The position numbers and the translations under genes are program-made. From positions 1 through 7,697 of the forward strand of contig JBGOUV010000338.1 in NCBI GenBank assembly GCA_041477815.1: a DNA stretch of 7,697 nucleotides, given 5' to 3'. Under the pieces are notes generated by a model, which did not search any database, had not been told where the DNA came from, and was given only the letters and a program-made list of their open reading frames with translations. The stretch comes from JBGOUV01 sp041477815 (GTDB taxonomy: Bacteria; Acidobacteriota; Terriglobia; Bryobacterales; JACQDG01). Position 1 is the stretch's first letter. The number at the start of each line of letters is the position of its first letter. Below, piece by piece: positions 1 through 6,023 of the stretch.

Positions 1-201
1 CGAAACGGGTGGGCGCACCTGGACAACCTCGTCCCGATAAAGGCGTCGAAGAGCATCCCCAGGTTAGCAGCCTGTGGCAGAAATAAGGCCTGGCAAATTT
101 GCCAGATTCTCAACCTCGCAGAATCAACGACTTGCCGGTGGCAAATTTGCCAACAAGTCGCGGTCGGAGCACTTTTGCCACGGGCTGTTAGTTTAGTTTA
201 G
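1..201 (+). other. Open frame running in from the left edge, coding status unknown
   Basis: Frame 1 is open from base 1 to a TAG at 199-201 (66 codons), so it could be the 3' end of a gene that starts outside the window. The predicted peptide matches no family I recognise. It begins with a plausible protein-like stretch (RNGWAHLDNLVPIKASKSIP). It then contains the tetrad WQIC twice, and this is only the translation of the two TGGCAAATTTGCCA palindromes. That makes the second half look like non-coding DNA read by chance. At best it is a gene remnant. Confidence 0.15.
91..152. repeat. Two copies of a perfect 14-bp palindrome
   Basis: TGGCAAATTTGCCA occurs at 91-104 and again at 139-152, each a perfect dyad, with centres 48 bp apart. 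The second copy is flanked by a further inverted pair, GACTTG (129-134) and CAAGTC (154-159), so 129-159 could fold into a longer hairpin. Partial half-sites lie on both sides: TGGCA at 75-79 and TTTTGCCA at 173-180. The arrangement resembles tandem operators for a dimeric helix-turn-helix regulator, or an interspersed repeat. No regulator gene is visible in the window, and the nearest downstream gene starts 330 bp away, so its target is unclear. Confidence 0.5.
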
Positions 202-228
202 GCCGGTGACATCCCAAAAAGAAATCCC

Positions 229-390
229 GGTTCAGAAACCCCGAGCGGCGTTACGTGCCGCTCAACGACGCGCCCACAAAGCGACAGCCCGGTCCCCGGG
301 CCACGGTAGGCCTCGCGCGCGCGAGGAGCCCTCAAGCGTTTTGTCCCGTACATAAGAAAGTGACCCAACCGCCGATCATCCGTGACAAAA
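229..390. other. Cluster of consecutive inverted repeats, possible structured RNA
   Basis: Five inverted repeats follow each other in a stretch with no convincing gene. They are GGTT/AACC (229-232/237-240), GAGCGGC/GCCGCTC (243-249/257-263), GCCCGG/CCGGGC (287-292/296-301), the perfect 16-bp palindrome CCTCGCGCGCGCGAGG (311-326), and TTTTGTC/GACAAAA (339-345/384-390). The last extends to 9 pairs over 10 positions. The density exceeds what the surrounding sequence shows. It could be a small RNA or a long leader of the gene at 483, on either strand. A T-run typical of an intrinsic terminator is absent, and the strand cannot be decided. Short open frames on both strands here give unrecognisable peptides. 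Confidence 0.25.
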
Positions 391-460
391 GAAGAAAAAC
401 CGCCAGGTCCCCCGTCGCGCACCCGCTCCTTCCCGCCCGCTTTCAGAAACTTGCTTAGTG

Positions 461-469
461 TGATATCCT
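461..469 (+). promoter_or_regulatory. Putative extended -10 element for the lysyl-oxidase-like gene
   Basis: TGATATCCT (461-469) fits the extended -10 form TGnTAnnnT, with the hexamer TATCCT at 464-469. No good -35 lies 16-18 bp upstream, which an extended -10 can tolerate. Only 13 nt separate the hexamer from the ATG at 483, so transcription would start within a few bases of the start codon. Confidence 0.35.
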
Positions 470-482
470 ACGAGTCCAAAAT

Positions 483-1226
483 ATGACGATCCCAACTCGA
501 ACCAAGCTGTTCTGTTGCGCCCTGCTGGTGTTTCCGGCCGTCTGCCTGGCCCAGCGCAGCAGCGTCGCGCGCGATTTTCCCATCTATGACAACGGCGGCA
601 AGCCCGATCTGGTGATGGATCCCCAGCGCTTCGTCGCCCAGATGGAGATCGTGGACCGTTACTTTGCTCCGAATGATTGCGCCCTTGCGGAAGGCGTCGT
701 CGGCGGCAGTGGCTACCGCCGTCTGCTCCGTTTTGACACCGTCGTCATGAACCGCGGCGACGGCGACCTGGTGGTCGGTGATCGTACCGACCCCAACAAC
801 CCTTACGCCTATTGGTTCGTGTACAACCCCTGCCACGGCCACTATCACATCCGGGATTTCTCCGTCTACGAACTCTACCAGTTGGACGGCAAAACTCTAG
901 TCACCCAAGGCACCAAGCAGGGCTTCTGCTTCGAGGACTCGTTTAAGTACGAGGACGGCGGCAAGAGTCACGGCTATGACTGTAGCTATCAGGGTATTAC
1001 CTCTGGGTGGGGTGACTGGTATTACAAACAGCTAGTTGGCCAGTGGATTGATATCACCGGTGTTCCCGAGGGCGACTACATCGTCCGCGTCACCCTCAAC
1101 AAGGGCGAGATTCAGGGTTCCAAGCAGAGTCCCATCTTCGACGAGGGCGCCAACCGCTACCCCAACGTCACGGAGGCCCGCATCCACGTTCCCGACCCCA
1201 GACACAAGGTAGCCGTCGTCGAGTAG
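483..1226 (+). CDS. Secreted lysyl-oxidase-like copper amine oxidase
   Basis: The 247-residue product starts with a signal peptide (about residues 1-23, likely cut after CLA). The rest is recognisable as the catalytic domain of the lysyl oxidase family, copper enzymes that oxidise the epsilon-amine of peptidyl lysine to an aldehyde, releasing ammonia and hydrogen peroxide. The copper motif PCHGHYH places ligands at His118, His120 and His122, next to Cys117, as in the animal CHQHYH motif. Aligned by eye, Lys145 (GTKQGFCFED) and Tyr180 (GDWYYK, just before QWIDIT) match human Lys320 and Tyr355, which form the lysine tyrosylquinone cofactor. YDCSYQG and QWIDITGVPEGDYIVRV also match the animal core. 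There is no SRCR or propeptide region. It acts outside the cytoplasm, on an unknown substrate. The ATG at 483 has no ribosome binding site but gives a good signal peptide. It stands alone and converges on the broken gene at 1601. Confidence 0.85.
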   Translation: MTIPTRTKLFCCALLVFPAVCLAQRSSVARDFPIYDNGGKPDLVMDPQRFVAQMEIVDRYFAPNDCALAEGVVGGSGYRRLLRFDTVVMNRGDGDLVVGDRTDPNNPYAYWFVYNPCHGHYHIRDFSVYELYQLDGKTLVTQGTKQGFCFEDSFKYEDGGKSHGYDCSYQGITSGWGDWYYKQLVGQWIDITGVPEGDYIVRVTLNKGEIQGSKQSPIFDEGANRYPNVTEARIHVPDPRHKVAVVE

Positions 1227-1600
1227 CGAGGCCGGAGCCCTTCGGCTGTGTTCGCTGGCAGTACAAGCGCCCTTGGCACACCAAGCGCTGAGAGGCAGCG
1301 ACCGACTGCCTGTGCAGCATCATCGCGCGCGCCGTGGCCGACCAGCGGGAGGTGCCGAAGTTTCATCGGAACTGGCGCGCCCGCTGCATTCGCGGGCGTC
1401 TTGCGGTACCAGATCGCGATCTCCAAAGTGGTCTCCTATCCTCGCACTACCTCCCTCTTCTCCGCGGCACTCGTAGCCCTACCTATGGGGATTGTATCCC
1501 GCCACGGTGTCCTCCGCAAGGCAGGACCAGCCGCGGTGGTTGAGCTTGGACGACCTACAGAGAAGTAGGCTCCCGATGCCTTTCTGCAAGGATCTTCCGG
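1227..1600. other. Stretch without a recognisable gene
   Basis: These 374 bases separate the end of the lysyl-oxidase-like gene from the 3' end of the minus-strand pseudogene. Several overlapping open frames on both strands exist, but none has a ribosome binding site, a consistent codon pattern or a recognisable product. Only small inverted repeats are seen, for example CCTAC/GTAGG at 1554-1558/1565-1569, and no convincing intrinsic terminator. It may be decayed gene sequence, since it borders an obvious gene-decay zone. Confidence 0.4.
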
Positions 1601-2381
1601 CTAAAAGTACCACAATGGAAATACCATCTCCTGGTTCGTGCTCTGCCCATCTACGATTAGCGCTAACCACGGGCTACCGAAGTAATTCTTGAGCGACCTC
1701 GGCAGCCTGATATTCACTTGATCCAGGCCGGCAAATTCTCCTTGTGGGCCGGCGTACTCGACTGGCAGGCGGACACTGCCAGCACCAAGGCCGAGGACCA
1801 CGCTCATGTTCGCGAGCGAGCTGCGCCCACGCAGGCCGGTGCCGAACAGTATCAGAAATAACTCGTCGGTGTCCGGACCCCAGTTGACCGGCGGACGAAC
1901 CTCCTCCACCGTCTGGACTCCGTATCGCAGGCGTACCGCCAAAGCCACCGGTTCCTCGTTCCCATGGAGGAACAGTGCGGGCGCGACGCTCTGTATCTCG
2001 AGGACTGCACTGGCAACAATGGAAGAGCCCGAAGTGATGGTAACCGTCGCGCTGCCGAGGGACGTGCCGGCCGGGATGATGTAGCTCACCTCGAGAGGAG
2101 AAACGTAGTACAGTGGCGCCAGACGCTCTATCCCGGCCGAGTCCTTCACCTTGACGGTAGTGCCGCCCAGGGTAGTCGGCGGATTCCGCGGGTCCCCCGT
2201 TGCCGTTGAGACAGGCGACCCCTGGGAAGGCGGCCGCGCCAGTGCGATTGAAGGATCCAGCGGAGGAGTAGTCCCCCACAGTCGGCAACCCCGGCGCATA
2301 GGAATCCAGCGTAATGTTGAAGGGCGCCGAGCTGCGGCCGGCCGAGCTTACCACGAGTGTCGTTGGCCCCGGCGTGAGCGC
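1601..2381 (-). pseudogene. 5'-truncated, frameshifted remnant with a Solibacter-type C-terminal domain (TIGR03437 style)
   Basis: Reading down from about 2381, one frame gives an Ig-like strand pattern (ALTPGPTTLVVSSAGRSSAP, then APGLPTVGDYSSAGSF). A second frame then gives PPTTLGGTTVKVKDSAG, LAPLYYVSPLEVSYIIPAG, ATVTITSG, FLILFGTGLRGRSS and GLDQVNIRLPRSL, ending at the TAG at 1601-1603. These are hallmark strings of the C-terminal domain found in many large secreted acidobacterial proteins. The two frames can be joined by removing one G from a five-G run (plus-strand C's at 2194-2198). Upstream of 2381 the homology stops and the sequence becomes antisense to the propeller fragment, so signal peptide and N-terminal domains are missing. 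The piece from 2299 has an ATG but no secretion signal, so I call it broken. Confidence 0.75.
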
Positions 2382-2904
2382 CGACGGCAGGCGCCTCCTC
2401 TTCGGCGCCGGCGAGCCCCAACGTTTGTGGCTGCTGGACTTGGACACGGGCGCCAGGACCGACTTGGTGAAACAGCCCGGATATGCCCTGCACGGTGCTG
2501 CCTTTTCGCCTGATGCCCGCTGGATCGCCCTGGTCTTCAATCACTTCGGTGCCGACCGCGGCCACGGATTCCTGGCGCCGTTTCGAGGCGGACCTCTGCC
2601 CGACGCCACGGAATGGATTCCTTTAGGCGACTTTACCGACACCTCCATTCAATGGTCTCCTGACGGCAACGTACTGTACTCGTTGGCGGAAAGGGACGAT
2701 TTCCGTTGTATCTGGTCGCTGCGCCTGCATCCTGCGACGAAACAGCCCTGGGGCCCGCCCATCGCAATCCACCACTTCCATCAAAGCCAGCGCAGCCCCT
2801 GGGTTGTCTTTTCCCTCACAGTCGCCCGCAACAAGCTTGCTGTCGCCCTGACGGAGTCCGCTTCTAACATCTGGATGACGGAACTAGATTTGTCCCATCA
2901 TTAG
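2374..2904 (+). pseudogene. C-terminal fragment of a PD40/WD40-like beta-propeller protein
   Basis: From 2374 the frame reads VSADGRRLLFGAGEP, RLWLLDLDTGARTDLV, AAFSPDARWIALVFN and IQWSPDGNVLYSLAE, the repeating SPDG strand pattern of TolB-type (PD40) propeller blades. It then runs to a natural-looking end (NIWMTELDLSHH, TAG at 2902-2904). Only the last two or three blades remain. In acidobacteria such propellers are often the C-terminal sensor part of Ser/Thr kinases or winged-helix proteins, so an N-terminal effector domain was probably lost. The open frame extends left to an ATG at 2314, but those codons are antisense to the neighbouring TIGR03437 remnant and are not real coding sequence. 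No start or ribosome binding site exists at the junction. Confidence 0.75.
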
Positions 2905-2939
2905 GGGGGAAGAAGTGCAAGGACGGACCGGCTTGCGGT

Positions 2940-2967
2940 TACAATAGGGGGTAGACCGTATTACAAT
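2940..2967 (+). promoter_or_regulatory. Two TACAAT -10-like hexamers before the secreted-protein gene
   Basis: TACAAT occurs at 2940-2945 and again at 2962-2967. The second lies 11 nt before the ATG at 2979 and would start transcription almost at the start codon. The first would give a leader of about 27 nt, but that leader has no Shine-Dalgarno match. A weak -35 (TTACAA, 2939-2944) sits 17 bp upstream of the second hexamer and overlaps the first, so the two are alternatives. Confidence 0.35.
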
Positions 2968-2978
2968 TAGCTGACCGG

Positions 2979-4502
2979 ATGCGCTGTCTCTTCACCGCCG
3001 CCGTGGCCGTTTTCCTCCTGCTCGACTTCCCTGCCCTGACCCAGATTGGAAGCCCTTATCCGGGTGGGTATCCGCCGGGTGGGCGGTACCCCGGCGGGCG
3101 CGGCGGTGGCATCGGGGGTGGCCTCCCGCCCATGCCTCGTCTGCCCGGTCGGGGCAAGAAGGACAAGAAGAGCACCCCGGAGAAGGAAGCGCAGGAACCG
3201 CTGATCGACGTGGCGGGAGTCCTGCGTAGGATTGATGCCGGCTCCGTGGTGGTGGAAGCACAGGACACCCGCATCTTCAACCTGAAGCGCAGTGAAAAGA
3301 CCACGTTCTCCAAGGACAACAAGCCGATGCAGCCGTCGGAACTCCAGCCGGGCGATCACGTGCTGGTGCAATCCAAGCAGGACGAGCAGGGATTCTTCTA
3401 CGCCGTTCATGTGATCTTCAGCAAGGCGGGCACGGCGGAGGAGCGGGCCGCCGCCTCCCAGCCGGTCGACGACCTGACGCCGAAGCGGGACGACGACGAT
3501 GAACGTCCGGTATTGCGAAAGAAGGCCCCGGCCGGCGCGGAGACCCCCACGGAAACCGCGGAAGCCGTGGAAGCCGAAGCTCCGCGTCCGGTCGCGCCTC
3601 CCCCCATCCGCTCCTTGCCTCAGGACGAGGAGGAGCCGGCTCCGGTGCTGCGACGGAGGAAGCCCGGCGAACGGCCGCCGGCGCGGCCTCCGGCGAGGAC
3701 CGCCTCGGCCGGGCCGCCTGCACCGGCGCCGGCCCGCGAGCCGGAAGCGCCGCCGGCGCCTGCCCGCGAGACCGTGGTCGTGGTCGAGAATGAATTCGCC
3801 CGCCCGCCGGACCCGGTCATCGAAAAGGCGCGGGCCATGGCGGCCTCCTTTACGGCCGGCCTGCCCAACTACTACTGCCGGGAGTTGATCACCCGCTTCG
3901 TGAATGTCTCGCACAAGATCAACTGGGCGCCGCAGGACGTGGTCTCGGCCGAGCTCATCTACGAGAACCACCGCGAGCGCTATCGCAATATCGCGATTAA
4001 CAACAAGCTCACCAAGAAGAGCATGGAGGAGCTTCCGGGCGCCTGGTCCACCGGCGAATTCGGAACCGTGCTGGCCGACCTGTTCTCGCCCGGCACGGCG
4101 GCCGACTTCGTCTTCTCGAAGGAAGACCAGGCCGGCGGGCGCACCGCGCTGGTCTATGAGTTCACCGTGGAGCGGCAGAACTCGCACTGGCATATTCAGG
4201 CCGCCTCCCAGAGCATCGTGCCCGCCTACGGCGGCGGCGTGTGGATCGACAAGAAGACCCAGCAGGTGCTGCGGATCGAAATGGAGGCCAAGAGCCTGCC
4301 GCGGGAGTTTCCCTTCGACAAGGTGGAATCAACAGTAGATTATCAGTATGTGACGCTGGGCTCGCAGGCGCCGTTCCTGCTTCCGGTGCACGCCGAAAAC
4401 CTGATGTGCCAGACGGGGACCAACGTCTGCAGCCGCAACGTCATCGACTTCCGGAACTATCACAAGTACACCAGCGAATCGAGCATCATCTTTACGCCCT
4501 AA
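2979..4502 (+). CDS. Secreted three-part acidobacterial protein of unknown function
   Basis: The 507-residue product has a signal peptide (about 1-21). A Gly/Pro/Tyr-rich tract (27-48, repeats like YPGG/YPPGG) and a basic patch follow. A small all-beta segment (about 76-147; VAGVLRRIDAGSVVVEAQ to LQPGDHVLV) resembles DUF5666 domains. A Pro/Ala/acidic linker (about 150-275) contains two copies of an acidic run leading into PVLRRK-like sequence (171-182, 216-228). A compact C-terminal domain (about 278-507) has LPNYYCREL, WSTGEFGTVLADLFSP, SHWHIQAASQSIVPAYGGGVWID and LMCQTGTNVCSRN. I associate that domain with Acidobacteria but know no function for it. Cys477 and Cys484 could form a disulfide outside the cytoplasm. 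The linker suggests the two folded parts are tethered in the periplasm or at the surface. The start at 2979 has no ribosome binding site. The long antisense frames opposite are GC artefacts. Confidence 0.8.
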   Translation: MRCLFTAAVAVFLLLDFPALTQIGSPYPGGYPPGGRYPGGRGGGIGGGLPPMPRLPGRGKKDKKSTPEKEAQEPLIDVAGVLRRIDAGSVVVEAQDTRIFNLKRSEKTTFSKDNKPMQPSELQPGDHVLVQSKQDEQGFFYAVHVIFSKAGTAEERAAASQPVDDLTPKRDDDDERPVLRKKAPAGAETPTETAEAVEAEAPRPVAPPPIRSLPQDEEEPAPVLRRRKPGERPPARPPARTASAGPPAPAPAREPEAPPAPARETVVVVENEFARPPDPVIEKARAMAASFTAGLPNYYCRELITRFVNVSHKINWAPQDVVSAELIYENHRERYRNIAINNKLTKKSMEELPGAWSTGEFGTVLADLFSPGTAADFVFSKEDQAGGRTALVYEFTVERQNSHWHIQAASQSIVPAYGGGVWIDKKTQQVLRIEMEAKSLPREFPFDKVESTVDYQYVTLGSQAPFLLPVHAENLMCQTGTNVCSRNVIDFRNYHKYTSESSIIFTP

Positions 4503-5587
4503 ACGCGCAGGAACCACCCCCGCCGATACATCCCGTACGCCACCAGGTACATCAGCAGCGTGTAGGCCAGCGCATAACACAGCGAGGCATTAACAGGCGA
4601 CGCGACCCGGGCAAACAGGGTGTGAAAGAGCCAACCGCGCAGCGCCAGGGCATTCAGGGTTTCTGCCAGGAGCTCCGATACCATGTACACGGCGATCGCG
4701 TTCCGGCCCATGACCACCAGCGGCTTGACGATCCGCTGGTAGCCGAGGCCGTCGCACCACCAGACGAACGCCGCGAGCAGCACGAAATCCAGCCCGGCCA
4801 TGAAGATGGAAAACGAGCTGGTCCATAGCTTCTTATTGATAGGCAGCCAGAGGTCGCAAATCAGGCCGGCGGCGATCAGCGCGTTGCCGGCCAGCAACAG
4901 CCGGGTGGTACGCTCGGCCAGCTCGCGCTTCAGGCGCAGAAGGTGTCCGGCCAGGATGCCGAACAGGATGGTGGCAAGGGAAGGCAGCGTGCTGACGATG
5001 CCCTCCGGGTCCCAGGTCTTGGTTGCCGCGTAGTTGTGGCGCCCCAGCACGATGCGATCGACGTAGTGCGCCACGTTGCGCTCCTCGTCCAGGTGCCCGG
5101 CGCCGTATCCGGGCGCCGGCGCCAGCGTCATCAGCAGCCAGTAGCCGGTGAGCAGGGACGCGATCCACAGGATTTGCCCACGCACGCCGGTGGTCAGGTA
5201 GATGGCCGAGGCGATCAAGTAGCAGATGGCGATTCGCTGCAGCACCCCCAGCACCCGCATGGTGGAGAAGTCGAACCTGGGAAAAAGGTAGACCAGCAGC
5301 CCCAACGCATAGAGGATCAGCGCGCGCCGGAATATCTGGCCGAAGAGCTGCGCGCGCGACGCCCCGGCCGTCAGGCGCTTGGCCAGGGAGATCGTGAGGG
5401 CCACGCCGGCGATCCAGAGAAAGGAAGGAAAGACCACGTCGGTGATCGTCCAGCCGTGCCACTCCGCGTGGCGCAGCGGACCGTAGACGTACCGCCCGTC
5501 GCCGGGATCGTTGACCAGCACCATGAGGGCGATGGTGGCGCCGCGAAAGGCATCAAGGGAGACGAGTCGCTGCGGGGCGGGTTCCAT
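4499..5587 (-). CDS. NagX/HGSNAT-like membrane sugar acyltransferase (COG4299/DUF5009 type)
   Basis: This 362-residue, strongly hydrophobic product has roughly ten membrane segments. It belongs with the transmembrane acyltransferases related to heparan-alpha-glucosaminide N-acetyltransferase, which move an acetyl group across the membrane from acetyl-CoA to a glucosamine-containing sugar. Visible family marks are RLVSLDAFRG (7-16), the loop HAEWHGWTITDVVFPSFLWIAG with His40 matching the catalytic histidine of human HGSNAT, VLGVLQRIAICYL (112-124), WDPEGIVSTLPS (192-203), PINKKLWTSSF (249-259) and MGRNAIAVY (293-301). Length is normal for the bacterial form. The likely role is acetylation of amino sugars from peptidoglycan, chitin or another envelope glycan, but the acceptor cannot be read from sequence. 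The ATG at 5587 lacks a ribosome binding site and follows a TATCAT. Its TAG overlaps the TAA of the convergent gene. Confidence 0.88.
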   Translation of the reverse strand: MEPAPQRLVSLDAFRGATIALMVLVNDPGDGRYVYGPLRHAEWHGWTITDVVFPSFLWIAGVALTISLAKRLTAGASRAQLFGQIFRRALILYALGLLVYLFPRFDFSTMRVLGVLQRIAICYLIASAIYLTTGVRGQILWIASLLTGYWLLMTLAPAPGYGAGHLDEERNVAHYVDRIVLGRHNYAATKTWDPEGIVSTLPSLATILFGILAGHLLRLKRELAERTTRLLLAGNALIAAGLICDLWLPINKKLWTSSFSIFMAGLDFVLLAAFVWWCDGLGYQRIVKPLVVMGRNAIAVYMVSELLAETLNALALRGWLFHTLFARVASPVNASLCYALAYTLLMYLVAYGMYRRGWFLRV

Positions 5588-5596
5588 GCGGTGTCT

Positions 5597-5602
5597 ATGA
5601 TA
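5597..5602 (-). promoter_or_regulatory. Putative -10 element for the NagX-like gene
   Basis: On the minus strand TATCAT (5 of 6 to the -10 consensus) lies 9 nt before the ATG at 5587, in the 27-bp gap after the truncated peptidase gene. It would start transcription within about 3 nt of the ATG. No good -35 is visible. The gene may also receive read-through from the mutase unit. Confidence 0.3.
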
Positions 5603-5614
5603 CCGCAGCGAGCC

Positions 5615-6019
5615 TCACTCGCCGATCTGTACCACCCGCGTCCCCAACGCCCGGCTCCATTCCGGCGCGGCCGCCGTGACATAGAGCCCGTCGGGAAACC
5701 AAGTGAGTCGCAGGTCTACCTGCCGAAAGGGTCCCAACGGCTGGAACAGCAGGATGGCCGTGTGCCCATCGTTGCCCAGCGCCACGATGCGGGCCAGACC
5801 CACGATTACGTCCGCATCGCTCAGGTCGGGAATCGCCCGGTCGAGGTCCGCCACCGCCGCCTCAAACTGCTGCCGGTTGGCCGCCGCAAACCAGTTCACG
5901 TGCCGCCTCGGCAGCTCGGTGGCCAGGGTTTGCAGATCCTGTCGCCACCGCACCGGGTCCGCCGCCACCCCCGGCAGCGACACCAGCAACAGCGTCCACC
6001 CGATCCATCTTCGGCGCAA
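5615..6019 (-). pseudogene. N-terminal stub of an S41-type (C-terminal processing) peptidase
   Basis: The 134-residue frame has a signal peptide (about 1-20) followed by WRQDLQTLATELPRRHVN, then LARIVALGNDGHTAI and LTWFPDGLYVTAA to GTRVVQIGE. This is the N-terminal helical region and start of the linker seen in acidobacterial S41-family peptidases, where GDGHT and a VVxIGG string precede the PDZ and catalytic domains. The frame stops at a TGA (5615-5617) right at that point, so the PDZ domain and the Ser/Lys catalytic residues are absent; intact relatives are several hundred residues long. No continuation is seen in other frames before the next gene. The start is TTG at 6019, 4 nt after the mutase stop, with a weak upstream GGTGG inside the mutase end. 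A short secreted product is possible, but a 3' deletion is more likely. Confidence 0.65.
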
Positions 6020-6023
6020 GAGT

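Noticed and set aside
16..24. Signal-peptidase II lipobox in the lysyl-oxidase-like precursor (residues FPAVC)
   Set aside because: The residues before Cys21 (P-A-V) do not fit the L-[AS]-[GA]-C pattern. Cleavage after CLA by signal peptidase I is more likely. Numbers here are residues of the protein encoded at 483-1226.
91..104. Sigma-54 promoter (TGGCA...TTGC) in the palindrome
   Set aside because: The GG-to-GC distance is 9 bp and sigma-54 sites need 12. The perfect dyad explains the match better.
198..458. Short open frames of 67-74 codons on both strands
   Set aside because: The peptides have low-complexity mixed composition, no ribosome binding site and no recognisable family. The stretch is dominated by inverted repeats.
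1227..1262. Intrinsic terminator after the lysyl-oxidase-like gene
   Set aside because: Only a weak stem (GCCGG/AGCCC with CGGC/GGCT) is possible and no U-run follows it.
1248..1692. Four overlapping small frames between the lysyl-oxidase-like gene and the TIGR03437 remnant
   Set aside because: None resembles a known protein or has start signals, and several overlap the pseudogene's 3' end antisense. No transposase motif or terminal inverted repeat was found.
2314..2373. Plus-strand extension of the propeller frame to an ATG at 2314
   Set aside because: These codons are antisense to the TIGR03437 remnant, so they are fusion noise and not a native start.
2967..4193. 408-residue open frame antisense to the secreted-protein gene
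   Set aside because: It is an arginine/glycine-rich composition artefact of GC-rich codons opposite a gene with a clear signal peptide and domain pattern. No family features or ribosome binding site are seen.
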